This document shows positions 1-12,673 of a DNA stretch of 64,000 nucleotides, piece by piece. The notes beneath the pieces are model-generated. The model was not told where the DNA came from and ran no database searches. It was given only the letters and a program-made list of their open reading frames with translations. Source of the stretch: Comamonas antarctica (lineage in GTDB: Bacteria > Pseudomonadota > Gammaproteobacteria > Burkholderiales > Burkholderiaceae_C); NCBI RefSeq assembly GCF_013363755.1, contig NZ_CP054840.1, positions 2,039,501 to 2,103,500 of the forward strand, written 5' to 3'. Both the position numbers and the translations under genes were made by a program. Every line of letters starts with the position of its first letter. The stretch's first letter is position 1.

Positions 1-745
1 TCGACTCCGCCAGCGTTTCCTCGTCCTTGCCGTCGAACTCGATCACGCCAAAGCGCGCCGTGAGCGGCAGGTTCTGCGGCCAGACTTCGCGCACGGCGGC
101 CAGCGTCTCGAGCAGGAAGCGCGCGCGGTTGTCGAAGCTGCCGCCATAGGCATCGGTGCGTTGGTTGGAATGCGCCGAGAAAAAGCTCTGCGCCAGATAG
201 CCATGCGCGAAATGCAGCTCCAGCCACTCGAACCCGGCATCGCGCGCGCGCCGCGCCGCCGCGACGAAGTCGGCCTTGACGCGCACGATGTCGGCCAGCG
301 TCATCTCGCTGGGCACGCGCGGCAAGCCGCCGCCAAATGCAATCGCCGACGGCGCAATCGGCTGCCAGCCGCGTGCGTCGCCCTCGGGAATATGGTCATC
401 GCCATCCCAGGGCCGGAAGGCGCTGGCCTTGCGTCCCGCATGGCCGATCTGGATGCCGGGCACGGCACCTGCAGACTTGATCGATGCCGCAATGCGCGCC
501 AGCCCCTCGGCATGCGCATCGCTCCACAGGCCCAGGCAGTCGGGCGTGATGCGGCCTTCGGGCGACACGCCCGTGGCTTCGACGATCACCAGCCCCGCGC
601 CGCCGCGCGCAATCGACGGGTAGTGGATCTGGTGCCAGTCGTTGGTGAATCCATCGACGGCGCTGTATTGGCACATGGGCGGCACGGCAATGCGGTTGCG
701 CAGCGTGACATCCTTGAGGGTGAACGGGGAAAACAGGGCAGACAT
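1..745 (-). CDS. NADH:flavin oxidoreductase, Old Yellow Enzyme family (YqjM/XenA-like), 3' end cut by window
   Basis: An FMN-dependent ene-reductase that would reduce activated C=C bonds of enones or xenobiotics with NAD(P)H in the cytoplasm. The 248 visible codons start at ATG 745 (MSALFSPFTL). They show the YqjM-class motif PPMCQYSA near residue 22, whose Cys tunes the flavin, and an HFAHGYL stretch with the paired histidines that bind the substrate carbonyl. The end of the TIM barrel lies beyond base 1. The gene stands alone, with 88 bases between it and the neighbouring LysR gene. The subfamily is clear; the physiological substrate is not. Confidence 0.9.
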   Translation of the reverse strand, partial: MSALFSPFTLKDVTLRNRIAVPPMCQYSAVDGFTNDWHQIHYPSIARGGAGLVIVEATGVSPEGRITPDCLGLWSDAHAEGLARIAASIKSAGAVPGIQIGHAGRKASAFRPWDGDDHIPEGDARGWQPIAPSAIAFGGGLPRVPSEMTLADIVRVKADFVAAARRARDAGFEWLELHFAHGYLAQSFFSAHSNQRTDAYGGSFDNRARFLLETLAAVREVWPQNLPLTARFGVIEFDGKDEETLAES

Positions 746-870
746 GTTCTTCTGGGAGACTGAAGGGGAAAGGGAAAGATGCGGCAGCAGAATTTCTGCA
801 GCAAGGCCGCACATGGCGCCACGCTGAAATAAATCAAATGCTGGAAATTTATGATCCCCATCACGCCGTG

Positions 871-1782
871 CTATGACAGCGGCGGCTGGCGTTCGGCGCA
901 GGTGCGAAACAGCAGGTCGCGCAGCCAGCGGTGCGCGGGATCATGGTGCGTGCGCCCGTGCCACACTGCACACTTGGTGAAGCCCGGCACGTCAAGCGGT
1001 GGTTCGGAAATCACCAGTCCCGGCTGGCCCTGTACCAGCCGCGCGGGCAGAATGGCCACCATATCGCTGGCGCGCAGCAGATCGGGCAGGATCAGAAAGG
1101 ACTTCACCGAAAGCGTGACTTCGCGCCGCTGGCCCAGCCGTTGCAGCGCATCGTCCGTGACGCCGTGGAAACCGCCGCCGTCATACGACACCAGCGCATG
1201 GTCCAGCGCGCAGAACTCTTCCAGCGTCAACGCCTTTCCCGCCGCCGGGTGGCCGCAGCGCAGCACGCAGACATAGCGTTCGCGGAACAACGCGCGCGCA
1301 TGCAACTCGGGAGGCGTCTTTTCCGGCGTCAGCAGCGCCAGGCCGATCTGCCCGCGCTCGAGCTGTGCGGGCGTCTGGCCGTTCTCGACCGGCACCAGCG
1401 CCACGCGGATATGCGGCGCCTGCGGCTTGAGCGCGGCGAGAAACGGCAGCGCAATCGCGCGCAGCGCGTAGTCGGTCGAGGCAATGGTGAAGGTGAAGCG
1501 CGCCGTCGACGGATCGAACTGCGGCGGCTGCAGCAATGCGTCAATTTCGGCCAGCACCTGCTGCAGCGGCAGGCGCAGGTCGAGCGCGCGCTGCGTGGGC
1601 ACCATGCCGCGCTGGGCGCGCACGAACAGCGGGTCGCCAAAGCTGTCGCGCAGCCGCGTCAGCATGCCGCTCATCGCCGGCTGGGTCAGGCCCAGGCGCG
1701 CGGCGGCGCGCGTCACGCTGCATTCCTGCAGCAGCGCGTCAAGCGCCCTGAGCAGGTTGAGATCGAGGCTGCGCAGCGAAAT
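871..1782 (-). CDS. LysR-family transcriptional regulator, probable ATT start
   Basis: A LysR-type regulator of 303 aa if it starts at 1782. The N-terminal winged helix (SVTRAAARLGLTQPAMS) is followed by a periplasmic-binding-type effector domain. The first ATG/GTG/TTG start available is GTG 1716, but this would remove the first helix of the DNA-binding domain. Upstream, the same frame encodes ISLRSLDLNLLRALDALLQE, a canonical LysR N terminus, and is closed by a stop 12 bases above ATT 1782. A GAGG lies 7 bases before the ATT. The GntP permease gene ends 9 bases upstream, so the two are probably co-transcribed and the regulator may respond to the permease substrate. GTG 1716 or CTG 1776 are the alternative starts. 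Confidence 0.82.
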   Translation of the reverse strand: MSLRSLDLNLLRALDALLQECSVTRAAARLGLTQPAMSGMLTRLRDSFGDPLFVRAQRGMVPTQRALDLRLPLQQVLAEIDALLQPPQFDPSTARFTFTIASTDYALRAIALPFLAALKPQAPHIRVALVPVENGQTPAQLERGQIGLALLTPEKTPPELHARALFRERYVCVLRCGHPAAGKALTLEEFCALDHALVSYDGGGFHGVTDDALQRLGQRREVTLSVKSFLILPDLLRASDMVAILPARLVQGQPGLVISEPPLDVPGFTKCAVWHGRTHHDPAHRWLRDLLFRTCAERQPPLS

Positions 1783-1791
1783 GGCGCGGCC

Positions 1792-3135
1792 TCAGCCAAA
1801 CAGGCTGGCGAGCATCACCAGCAGCAGCGAGATGATCGACGCGATCGAGGTCACCAGGGTCAGCGTCTTGAGCGCGCCCTTGGTCGACAACCCCATCAGG
1901 CCCTTGAACATCCAGAAGAAGTTGCTGTTGACCTGCACCGCGAACAGCGCGCCCGAGGCAATGGCGAAACCGATGACCACCGGCGAGATCGCGATCTGCG
2001 ACAGGACCGGCCCGATGATGCTGGCCGCGGTCAATGCCGCCACCGACACCGAGCCGATGGCCACATGCAGCACCGCGGCCACGAACCAGGCCAGCACGAT
2101 GCTCAGCAGCGCCGGCCCGCCCGCGTCGTGCGAGAACAGCTTGCCCAGTTCCACGCCCATGCCCGAAGCGGTGATGATCGCGCCCAGCGAGCCGCCGACG
2201 CCGGTGATCAGCAGGATCTCGCCGCTGGTCTTGAAGCCATCGGTCAAGACCTCGCCGGTGCGCTCCACGCCAATGTAGCGCCGGGCGAGCAGATAGGCGC
2301 CCAGCAGCCCGACAAACAGCGCCAGGTTGGCGTTGCCGATGAAACCGATCAGCTCGCTGCTGTAACCCGCAAGCTTGGCAAACGCGCCAAATGCGATCAT
2401 CAGCAGCGGCACGACGATGGGCGCCGCCGCGAGCAGCAGCCCCGGGCCGCCGGCTGGCGGCGCCTGCGCATCCTGGGCCTCGGTCTCGACCATGGCCTCG
2501 CTCGCATCCTCGTCGGTTTCAGGCTTCCAGTAGTTGGTGCGCAGCAGCAGGCTGAACACAAAGGTGGTCAGCAGCGCCGTCGCGAGACCGATGCATAGCC
2601 CGCCCACGAGCCATGCACCCAGGCTCACGTTCATCTGGCCGGCCACGAGAATCACCGCCAGCCCGGGAACGACAAACACATAGCCCGAGAAGATGCCCGT
2701 GCCGATCGCGCCCGCGAGCAGCGGCAGGCCGTTGCGGCCCAGCAGCGGCGCCGCAGAGCGCGCCACGGGCGCGCCCAGCACCACCTGCACATCGACATAG
2801 ATCGAGGGAAAGAGCGTCGACATCGCGCCGGCCATCGCATACGGCAGGCGCCTGGCGCCGACGGCCGCGACCAGCGCCTGCACCATGCGACTGAACGCGC
2901 CGGTGGCATGCAGCAGCGAGCCGATGACGACCCCGAAGCCGATGAGCAGGCCCACCTTGCCCATGATCTCGCCAAAACCGCCGGTGATGGCGCCGAGCGT
3001 GTCCGCAAAGCCGACGCCGCTGGCCAGCCCGAGATACAGCGAGCCCAGCACCAGGGAGATCACGGGATCGACACGCAGCCAGATGATCAGGCCAATCACC
3101 AGCACGATGGCCAGCACGGTATGCATTACGACCAT
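1792..3135 (-). CDS. GntP-family permease (gluconate/organic acid:H+ symporter)
   Basis: An inner-membrane symporter of 447 aa with about 12 to 14 hydrophobic segments and typical GntP features. These are an N terminus of the type HTVLAIVLVIGLIIWLR, a GFGEIMGKVG loop and a conserved hydrophobic C terminus. Known family substrates include gluconate, idonate and other hydroxy acids; the substrate here cannot be read from sequence. ATG 3135 is preceded by AAGGAG at 5-base spacing, which favours it over ATG 3126. The downstream LysR regulator follows immediately in the same direction. Confidence 0.88.
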   Translation of the reverse strand: MVVMHTVLAIVLVIGLIIWLRVDPVISLVLGSLYLGLASGVGFADTLGAITGGFGEIMGKVGLLIGFGVVIGSLLHATGAFSRMVQALVAAVGARRLPYAMAGAMSTLFPSIYVDVQVVLGAPVARSAAPLLGRNGLPLLAGAIGTGIFSGYVFVVPGLAVILVAGQMNVSLGAWLVGGLCIGLATALLTTFVFSLLLRTNYWKPETDEDASEAMVETEAQDAQAPPAGGPGLLLAAAPIVVPLLMIAFGAFAKLAGYSSELIGFIGNANLALFVGLLGAYLLARRYIGVERTGEVLTDGFKTSGEILLITGVGGSLGAIITASGMGVELGKLFSHDAGGPALLSIVLAWFVAAVLHVAIGSVSVAALTAASIIGPVLSQIAISPVVIGFAIASGALFAVQVNSNFFWMFKGLMGLSTKGALKTLTLVTSIASIISLLLVMLASLFG

Positions 3136-3207
3136 GTCGTCTCCTTGGAAATCAGCTTGCGCTGCCCGGCGCCGGCGCCACGCAGGCGCCCGCGCCGGGA
3201 CGTGGGC

Positions 3208-5832
<2,625 letters not shown>

Positions 5833-5962
5833 GGCGTAAGGTTTGGAATTGCGCGGCGCCGCCTTGCGGCGGGACAATCTTCCATTATAGATTTGTGCGG
5901 GCTGTGCTGAGCGGCAGCCGCCATTGCCATGTGAAACCCGCGCATATTCGGCAGAACGGACG

Positions 5963-5997
5963 AAAAAAAACCTGTCCGCGCAAGAGACGCGGACAGG
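5963..5997 (-). terminator. Rho-independent terminator of the MFS gene
   Basis: A perfect 10-bp stem (CCTGTCCGCG, 5971-5980, pairing with 5988-5997) and a 7-base loop. Read on the minus strand it ends in eight T (A-tract 5963-5970). It lies 38 bases past the MFS stop. Confidence 0.9.
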
Positions 5998-6034
5998 CGT
6001 TGGTTCAGGGCCGGCCGGCGCCGGGCCCGTACGC

Positions 6035-7384
6035 TCAGGGAGTGCTTTCGCTGTCCCTGGCTTCGATCGCGCGGTTGATGGCCAGTGCCGCCAGGGTGCA
6101 GATGCCGCCCGACAGCAGGTAGATGCCCAGGCCGAACAGGCCGAAGCGCGCCGACACGGCCAGCGCCACCAGCGGCGCGAAGGCCGCGCCCACCAGCCAG
6201 GCCATGTCGGTCGACAATGCCGCGCCGGTATAGCGGTAGTGCGGCGTGAAGTTCGCCGTCACCGTGCCCGAGGACTGGCCGTAGGACAGGCCCAGCAGCA
6301 CGAAGCCGATCAGCAGGAAGGCGTTGTTGCCGGCCTGGCCGCTGCCCAGCAGGCCCGGGCCGACGAAGCTGAACACGCAGATCAGCGCCGCCATCGTGCC
6401 CAGCGTATTGCGCCGGCCGAAGCGGTCGGCCAGCCAGCCCGATCCCACCATCGCAATGCCGGCCAGCACCGCGCCCAGCATCTGCACGCGCAACACATCG
6501 ACCACCGGCTGCTCGGAATACAGCTCGATATACGACAGCGGGAAAATCGTCACCAGGTGGAACAGCGCAAAGCTGGCCAGTGCCGCGAATGCGCCGATCG
6601 CCACATTGCGGCCCTCGGAGCGCACCACCTCGCTGACCTTAACCGGCTCGAGCACGTTTTCCGTCAGCAGATGCGAGTACAGCTGGCCGACGACCAGGCG
6701 CAGGCGCGCAAACAGGGCCACGACGTTGATGGCAAACGCCACGAAGAACGGGAAGCGCCAGCCCCAGGCGAGGAATTCCTCGGGCGTGGTCTGGGCGTAC
6801 ACGAATGCAAACAGGCCGGCGGCCAGGAAGAAGCCCACGGGCGCGCCCAGCTGGCCCACCATCGAGAACCAGCCGCGGCGCTGGCGCGGTGCCGAGATCG
6901 CCAGCAGCGACGGCAGGCCGTCCCAGGTGCCGCCCAGCGCCAGGCCCTGGCCGATGCGCAGCGTGGCAAACAGCACGATGGCCCAGAAGCCCAGCCGTTC
7001 GTAGCCCGGCAGGAAGGCCATGCCCACGGTGCAGCTGCCCAGCAGGAACAGCGCAATGGTCAGCTTGGTGCCGCGGCCCCAGCGCCGCTGGATGGCCATG
7101 GAGATGGCGGTGCCGAACGGGCGCGCGATGAAGGCCAGCGAGAAGATCGCAAACGATGCCAGCGTGCCGTCGATGCGCGAAAGAGAAGGAAACAGCAATG
7201 CGGGAAACACCAGCACGCAGGCAATGCCGAACACGAAGAAGTCGAAATATTCCGAGGTCCGGCCGATGGTCACGCCGACCGCGATGTCGCCGGGAGTGAC
7301 CTCCTCGTGCGTGTCGGCACGCGACAGGGATTCGGGACTTTCGAAGCCCCCAGAGGAAGGTGCTGTGTAACTGGCTGCGCTCAT
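6035..7384 (-). CDS. MFS transporter, metabolite:H+ symporter-like
   Basis: A 449-aa inner-membrane transporter with 12 predicted hydrophobic segments. It begins with a cytoplasmic N tail ([10 protein letters not shown]) followed by the membrane entry [15 protein letters not shown], which resembles the metabolite:H+ symporter branch (ProP/KgtP/ShiA type). The cytoplasmic loop after TM2 has the expected basic pattern ([10 protein letters not shown]...RRWGRG). ATG 7384 is chosen over ATG 7399 because a strong GGGAGGT sits 6 bases upstream of it. It is a single-gene unit with its own terminator. The substrate is unknown. Confidence 0.88.
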   Translation of the reverse strand: MSAASYTAPSSGGFESPESLSRADTHEEVTPGDIAVGVTIGRTSEYFDFFVFGIACVLVFPALLFPSLSRIDGTLASFAIFSLAFIARPFGTAISMAIQRRWGRGTKLTIALFLLGSCTVGMAFLPGYERLGFWAIVLFATLRIGQGLALGGTWDGLPSLLAISAPRQRRGWFSMVGQLGAPVGFFLAAGLFAFVYAQTTPEEFLAWGWRFPFFVAFAINVVALFARLRLVVGQLYSHLLTENVLEPVKVSEVVRSEGRNVAIGAFAALASFALFHLVTIFPLSYIELYSEQPVVDVLRVQMLGAVLAGIAMVGSGWLADRFGRRNTLGTMAALICVFSFVGPGLLGSGQAGNNAFLLIGFVLLGLSYGQSSGTVTANFTPHYRYTGAALSTDMAWLVGAAFAPLVALAVSARFGLFGLGIYLLSGGICTLAALAINRAIEARDSESTP

Positions 7385-7703
7385 GAAGATACCTCCCATT
7401 CAATTGACTAGCTGTTTCTACGCTGGTCAATGAGAGAGCCTGGTACGGCTTTGGCGCCTGCGCGCGTCAGCCAAGAACTACAGCCCCGCCATTGACTGCT
7501 TCCTCCGGCCGGCCTGATGCCGGCCGACATCGCTTCGGCTCACCCGCCTACATCGAAATCCGCTGATCCACCAAGAATGGCGCAATACACCCACGTATTG
7601 ACGTGGGACAAAATGTCCAATCGACAATTTGCTCCTTTTTATTACATTTACGCTGGTTCCAATTCCACGTTTACACCTAAGCGCGCTCCGGCGCGCCCAT
7701 GAC
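7385..7703. promoter_or_regulatory. Divergent intergenic region upstream of the cyo operon
   Basis: A 319-base non-coding gap between the MFS gene and cyoA. It holds a GC-rich hairpin (8-bp stem 7506-7513/7519-7526) and, closer to cyoA, two abutting palindromes: CCCACGT-attg-ACGTGGG (7590-7607) and GGACA-aaa-TGTCC (7606-7618). The stretch 7619-7675 is AT-richer than its surroundings. A TTGACG lies at 7598-7603, but no convincing -10 follows at normal spacing. The palindromes are plausible operators for the oxidase operon; the binding protein is unknown. Confidence 0.35.
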
Positions 7704-8750
7704 ATGCTTCAATCCAAGGAAATCCGTGGGCCTGCGTGGCTCACAGCGACCGCGCTTGTCGCCGCCCTCACCGGCTGCAGCAACGCCGTGGTTCTCAACC
7801 CCGCAGGCGATATCGCCGCGCAGCAAGGTGATCTGGTCATGCTGGCCACCTTCCTGATGCTGCTGATCATCGTTCCCGTGATCCTGCTGACGTTCTTCTT
7901 TGCCTGGAAGTACCGCCAGTCGAACACCGAAGCCGAATACGATCCGGACTTCCACCACTCGACCAAGCTCGAACTGGTGATCTGGACCGCACCGCTGATC
8001 ATCGTGATCATCCTGGGCGCGATCACCTGGATCAGCACCCACAAGCTCGACCCCTACCGTCCCCTGGACCGCATCGACCATGCGCGCCCGCTGGCCGAGA
8101 ACGTGCAGCCGCTGACGGTGGAAGTCGTGGCCATGGACTGGAAGTGGCTGTTCTTCTACCCCGAGCAAGGCATTGCCACGGTCAACGAACTTGCCGCACC
8201 GGTCGATCGCCCGATCCACTTCAAGCTGACCTCGACCACGACCATGAACGCGTTCTACGTGCCTGACCTGGCCGGCATGATCTATGCCATGCCCGGCATG
8301 CAGACCGAGCTCAACGCCGTGATCAACAAGGAAGGCGTCTACAAGGGCATGTCCTCGCATTACAGCGGCCCGGGCTTCTCCGGCATGACGTTCAAGTTCC
8401 ACGGCCTGAGCAACGAAGGCTTTGCCGAGTGGATCGCCAAGGCCAAGGCCGAAGGCAAGACGCTGGACCGCACGACCTATCTCGACCTGGCCAAGCCCAC
8501 CGAGCGCCACCCGGTCGAGCGCTACGGCAATGTCGACCCCAAGCTCTACCACACGGTGCTGAACCGCTGTGTCGAGGAAGGCCAGATGTGCATGCACACC
8601 ATGATGGCCATCGACAAGGCCGGCGGCGAGTCTTATGCGCGCGCCAAGGGCCTGAACCTGTCGGCCGACATCTGCACGACCGAAGACGCCGCGAAAATCA
8701 CGGCCGCGCTCGAACCCGGCGTCGCCACCGAAGCCGTCATCCAGCAATAA
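7704..8750 (+). CDS. cyoA: cytochrome bo3-type ubiquinol oxidase subunit II
   Basis: Subunit II of a haem-copper quinol oxidase, 348 aa. It has a lipoprotein-type signal (lipobox LTGC near residue 20), two transmembrane helices and a periplasmic cupredoxin domain. The domain has SSHYSGPGFSGM where cytochrome c oxidases carry the CuA cysteines, so it lacks CuA and must take electrons from quinol. ATG 7704 places the signal peptide correctly; the frame continues upstream without coding character. It is the first gene of cyoABCD-SURF1-regB. Confidence 0.95.
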   Translation: MLQSKEIRGPAWLTATALVAALTGCSNAVVLNPAGDIAAQQGDLVMLATFLMLLIIVPVILLTFFFAWKYRQSNTEAEYDPDFHHSTKLELVIWTAPLIIVIILGAITWISTHKLDPYRPLDRIDHARPLAENVQPLTVEVVAMDWKWLFFYPEQGIATVNELAAPVDRPIHFKLTSTTTMNAFYVPDLAGMIYAMPGMQTELNAVINKEGVYKGMSSHYSGPGFSGMTFKFHGLSNEGFAEWIAKAKAEGKTLDRTTYLDLAKPTERHPVERYGNVDPKLYHTVLNRCVEEGQMCMHTMMAIDKAGGESYARAKGLNLSADICTTEDAAKITAALEPGVATEAVIQQ

Positions 8751-8813
8751 GCAATTCGGTGGCCAGCACGCCGGCCCTGCCGGCCTTGCTGTCCACCTCA
8801 CAAGAGACCCTTT

Positions 8814-10811
8814 ATGTCTGACCAACTAGATACAGCGCAACTGATCTTCGGACGGTTGAGCTGGCAATCGATACCGCTGCACGAGCCCATCCTGCTGGCC
8901 ACCTTTGCCGGCGTGATCCTCGGCGGCCTGGCAGTGCTGGCGCTGCTGACCCGCTTCAAGCTCTGGGGCCCGCTGTGGCGCGACTGGATCTGCAGCATCG
9001 ACCACAAGAAGATCGGGATCATGTACATGATCCTCGGCATCGTCATGCTGCTGCGCGGCTTTGCCGACGCGCTGATGATGCGTGCCCAGCAGGCCATCGC
9101 CACCGTCGACGGCCTGGGCTTCCTGCCACCGCACCACTACGACCAGATCTTCACGGCCCACGGCACGATCATGATCTTCTTCGTGGCGATGGCGCTGGTC
9201 ACCGGCCTGATGAACTACATCGTGCCGCTGCAGATCGGCGCGCGCGACGTGGCCTTCCCGTTCCTGAACAACTTCAGCTTCTGGATGACCACCGCCGGTG
9301 CCATCCTGGTGATGGTGTCGCTGTTCGTCGGCGAGTTCTCGACCTCGGGCTGGCTGGCACTGTCCAATCTGGGGCACAACCCGGAGGGGGTGGGGCTTGA
9401 CTACTACATCTGGTCGCTGCAGATCGCCGGCGTGGGCACCACGCTGTCCGGTATCAACCTGCTGGTGACCATCGTCAAGATGCGCGCTCCGGGCATGACG
9501 CTGATGAAGATGCCGATCTTCGTCTGGACCTCGCTGTGCACCAACGCGCTGATCGTCGCCTCCTTCCCGGTGCTGACGGCCACGCTGCTGCTGCTGTCGC
9601 TCGACCGCTACCTGGGCACGCACTTCTTCACCAACGACATGGGCGGCAACGCCATGCTGTACGTGAACCTGATCTGGATCTGGGGCCACCCCGAGGTGTA
9701 CATCCTGATCCTGCCGGCCTTCGGCATCTTCTCCGAAATCACCGCCACGTTCAGCCGCAAGCGCCTGTTCGGCTACACCTCGATGGTGTATGCGACGGTG
9801 GCGATCACCATCCTGTCCTACCTGGTGTGGCTGCACCACTTCTTCACCATGGGCTCGGGCGCGAGCGTGAACTCGTTCTTCGGCATCACCACGATGATCA
9901 TCTCCATCCCGACCGGGGCGAAGATCTTCAACTGGCTGTTCACGATGTACAAGGGCCGCATCCGCTTCACCGTGCCGATGATGTGGACCGTGGGCTTCAT
10001 GGCCACGTTTGCCGTCGGCGGCATGACCGGCGTGCTGCTGGCCGTTCCCCCGGCCGACTTCGTGCTGCACAACAGCCTGTTCCTGATCGCCCACTTCCAC
10101 AACGTCATCATCGGCGGCGTGGTGTTCGGCTTGTTTGCCGCCATCAACTACTGGTTCCCCAAGGCCTTCGGCTTCATGCTCGACGAGTTCTGGGGCAAGG
10201 TGTCGTTCTGGTGCTGGCTGGTCGGCTTCTGGGTCACCTTCACGCCGCTGTACGTGCTGGGCCTGATGGGCGCCACGCGCCGCGTCAACGTGTTCGAGGA
10301 CGCGTCGTACAACATCTGGCTGTACATCTCCTTCGTCGGCGTGATGATCGTCGCCGGTGGCATTGCCGCCTTCCTGATGCAGCTTTGGGTCAGCTTCCGC
10401 AACCGTGCGGCACTGCGCGACCTGACGGGCGACCCATGGGATGCGCGCACGCTGGAATGGTCGACGGCTTCGCCCACGCCTGACTACAACTTCGCCATGA
10501 CGCCCCAGGTCTACGAGATCGACGCGTGGTGGGACATGAAGAAGCATGGCTACAAGCGACCCCTGACGGGCTTCAAGGCGCTGCACATGCCCAAGAACAC
10601 CGGTGCCGGCTTCGTGATCGCCATGGTGGCGACGCTGTTCGGTTTCGCGATGATCTGGCACATGTGGGTGGTTGCCGGCCTGTCGTTTGCCGCCATCGTG
10701 CTGATCTCCATCGTCCATACCTTCAACTACAAGCGCGACTACTACATCCCAGCATCGGAAGTTGCTGCGACTGAAGATGCCCGCACTGAACTGCTTGCAC
10801 GCAATGTCTGA
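8814..10811 (+). CDS. cyoB: cytochrome bo3-type ubiquinol oxidase subunit I
   Basis: The catalytic subunit, which reduces O2 to water at a haem-CuB centre and pumps protons. It has 665 aa and about 15 hydrophobic helices. The signature [15 protein letters not shown] supplies the CuB ligand His292, the proton-channel Glu294 and the cross-linked Tyr296. HHFF and the later [10 protein letters not shown] segment supply the remaining CuB and haem ligands. An AAGAG lies before ATG 8814. Its end overlaps the cyoC start by 8 bases, which indicates translational coupling. Whether the high-spin haem is O or A cannot be read from the protein alone. Confidence 0.97.
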   Translation: MSDQLDTAQLIFGRLSWQSIPLHEPILLATFAGVILGGLAVLALLTRFKLWGPLWRDWICSIDHKKIGIMYMILGIVMLLRGFADALMMRAQQAIATVDGLGFLPPHHYDQIFTAHGTIMIFFVAMALVTGLMNYIVPLQIGARDVAFPFLNNFSFWMTTAGAILVMVSLFVGEFSTSGWLALSNLGHNPEGVGLDYYIWSLQIAGVGTTLSGINLLVTIVKMRAPGMTLMKMPIFVWTSLCTNALIVASFPVLTATLLLLSLDRYLGTHFFTNDMGGNAMLYVNLIWIWGHPEVYILILPAFGIFSEITATFSRKRLFGYTSMVYATVAITILSYLVWLHHFFTMGSGASVNSFFGITTMIISIPTGAKIFNWLFTMYKGRIRFTVPMMWTVGFMATFAVGGMTGVLLAVPPADFVLHNSLFLIAHFHNVIIGGVVFGLFAAINYWFPKAFGFMLDEFWGKVSFWCWLVGFWVTFTPLYVLGLMGATRRVNVFEDASYNIWLYISFVGVMIVAGGIAAFLMQLWVSFRNRAALRDLTGDPWDARTLEWSTASPTPDYNFAMTPQVYEIDAWWDMKKHGYKRPLTGFKALHMPKNTGAGFVIAMVATLFGFAMIWHMWVVAGLSFAAIVLISIVHTFNYKRDYYIPASEVAATEDARTELLARNV

Positions 10812-11436
10812 ACTCCGCATGAACGCTGGCGCCGCGGGCGCCATTGAACCCCGCGAATACCACCTGGCCGAGGAACCCCACCCGGCCAACGGTACGGCGC
10901 TGGGCTTCTGGCTCTACCTGATGAGCGACTGCCTCATCTTCGCTGCCCTGTTTGCCACCTATGGCGTGCTGGGCCGCAGCTACGCCGCCGGCCCGACCGG
11001 CGCCGACCTGTTCGACCTGCCGCTGGTGGCGATGAACACCGCCTTCCTGCTGCTGTCGTCGATCACCTTCGGCTTCGCGATGCTCAAGAAGCAGCAAAGG
11101 CAAGTCGGCGCGACGCTGGGCTGGCTGGCCGTCACCGGCGTGCTGGGCCTGTGCTTCCTGGGCCTGGAACTCTATGAGTTCTCGCACCTGCTGCACCAGG
11201 GCGCGGGCCCGGGCCGCAGCGCCTTCCTGTCGTCGTTCTTCACGCTGGTCGGCACCCACGGTCTGCACGTCACCTTCGGCCTGATCTGGCTGGTCGTGCT
11301 GATGCTGCAGATCAACAAGCATGGCCTGACGCACGAGAACAACCGCCGCCTGATGTGCCTGTCGATGTTCTGGCACTTTCTGGACGTGGTCTGGATCGGC
11401 GTCTTCACCTTTGTCTACCTGATGGGAGTGCTGTAA
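10804..11436 (+). CDS. cyoC: cytochrome o ubiquinol oxidase subunit III
   Basis: An integral membrane subunit III of 210 aa with five helices (for example [20 protein letters not shown] and [16 protein letters not shown]). ATG 10804 lies inside the last codons of cyoB (overlap ATGTCTGA). Its stop TAA shares a base with the cyoD ATG (TAATG). It stabilises the subunit I/II core; no catalytic role is known for the family. Confidence 0.95.
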   Translation: MSELRMNAGAAGAIEPREYHLAEEPHPANGTALGFWLYLMSDCLIFAALFATYGVLGRSYAAGPTGADLFDLPLVAMNTAFLLLSSITFGFAMLKKQQRQVGATLGWLAVTGVLGLCFLGLELYEFSHLLHQGAGPGRSAFLSSFFTLVGTHGLHVTFGLIWLVVLMLQINKHGLTHENNRRLMCLSMFWHFLDVVWIGVFTFVYLMGVL

Positions 11437-11846
11437 TGAGCGCACACGACATCCACGCCGGCCATGCGCACGACGCGCATGACGACCACCACCACGAGGT
11501 CGGCCCGCACAGCAGCTTCTCCGGCTACATGACGGGCTTCGTGCTGTCGGTGATCCTGACGGCCATCCCGTTCTGGCTGATCATGGCCAAGGTCATCGAA
11601 GGCCGCGCCACTGCGGTGCTGGTGCTCGGCGCATTTGCCATCGTGCAGATCCTGGTGCACATGTACTATTTCCTGCACATCGACAGCAAGATCGAAGCCG
11701 GCTGGACGCTGCTGTCGACGATCTTCACCATCATCTTCGTGGTCATCGCGCTGTCGGGCACGCTTTGGGTCATGTTCCACATGAACGCCAACATGATGCC
11801 CAACCACGACATGTCGCCTGCCGCCACGACGACACCGCAGCCTTGA
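11436..11846 (+). CDS. cyoD: cytochrome o ubiquinol oxidase subunit IV
   Basis: A small subunit IV of 136 aa. A His-rich cytoplasmic N tail (HAGHAHDAHDDHHHE) is followed by three transmembrane helices and the typical MYYFLHID motif. It is needed for CuB-site assembly in the E. coli enzyme. Start and stop overlap the neighbouring genes (TAATG upstream, TTGA downstream). The His cluster could bind metal, but that is inference. Confidence 0.93.
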   Translation: MSAHDIHAGHAHDAHDDHHHEVGPHSSFSGYMTGFVLSVILTAIPFWLIMAKVIEGRATAVLVLGAFAIVQILVHMYYFLHIDSKIEAGWTLLSTIFTIIFVVIALSGTLWVMFHMNANMMPNHDMSPAATTTPQP

Positions 11847-12637
11847 CCACTGCCGAAGCCAAAGCATCGAGCGCCGGACCCGCGGGTCCGCGCTCCACTG
11901 CTCTCAAGGCCATGCTCGCATTCGTGGGCGTGGCCTTGTTTGTTTCCTTCCTGGGCCTGGGCACCTGGCAGCTGCAGCGCCGTGCCTGGAAGCTCGACCT
12001 GATCGAGCGTGTCAACGAGCGCGTGCGCGCCGCGCCCGTGGCCGCGCCTGCGCCAGCAGAGTGGCCTCAGGTCAACGCGCAGCAGCACGAATACCTGCCC
12101 GTGACGCTGGCGGGGCAATTCCTGCCGCAAAAGACGGTGCTGGCGCAGGCCGTCACCGAGCTGGGCGCGGGCTTCTGGGTGCTCACGCCGCTGCAGGCCG
12201 CCGATGGCAGCCAGACATTGGTCAACCGCGGCTTCATTCCCGCCGGCGAGCGCCAGGCCTGGCAGCCCGACCGCAGCGGCGCGGGCGACGCGCCCCAGAC
12301 CGTCACCGGCCTGCTGCGCATGGCCGAGCCGGGCGGCGGTTTCCTGCGGGACAACGATGCCGCGCAGCAGCGCTGGTATTCGCGCGATGTCGCGGCCATT
12401 GCCGCGGCCCAGGGCCTGGAGCGTGCCGCGCCCTACTTCATCGATGCGGGCCGCCCCGGCCAGCCGGTGGCCGCTCAGGCCTGGCCGCGTCCGGGCATGA
12501 CCGTGATCTCGTTCCACAACAGCCACCTGGTCTATGCCCTGACCTGGTATGGCATGGCCGCCATGGTACTGGTCGCCGCGGCCGTGGTGGTGCGCTGGGA
12601 ACGGCGCCGCAGCCAGCCCGAGCCCAAGACCTTGTAG
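11843..12637 (+). CDS. SURF1-family oxidase assembly protein
   Basis: A 264-aa SURF1 family protein with two membrane helices (FVGVALFVSFLGLGTWQLQRR near the N terminus, and one near the C terminus before RWERRRSQP) around a periplasmic domain containing the usual LVNRGFIP. SURF1 assists haem insertion into haem-copper oxidases, especially haem A enzymes. TTG 11843 overlaps the cyoD stop (TTGA) and is the best coupled start; ATG 11912 is an alternative but would sit at the edge of helix 1. SURF1 paralogues dedicated to quinol oxidases are known in Paracoccus, and the position here fits that role. Confidence 0.9.
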   Translation: MTTAEAKASSAGPAGPRSTALKAMLAFVGVALFVSFLGLGTWQLQRRAWKLDLIERVNERVRAAPVAAPAPAEWPQVNAQQHEYLPVTLAGQFLPQKTVLAQAVTELGAGFWVLTPLQAADGSQTLVNRGFIPAGERQAWQPDRSGAGDAPQTVTGLLRMAEPGGGFLRDNDAAQQRWYSRDVAAIAAAQGLERAAPYFIDAGRPGQPVAAQAWPRPGMTVISFHNSHLVYALTWYGMAAMVLVAAAVVVRWERRRSQPEPKTL

Positions 12638-12673
12638 GGCGGCCGATTCACCGGCTGCGGCAAAATCGCAGCG

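Noticed and set aside
161..763. Plus-strand open frame opposite the Old Yellow Enzyme
   Set aside because: It is a shadow of the well-matched minus-strand enzyme, with no family features.
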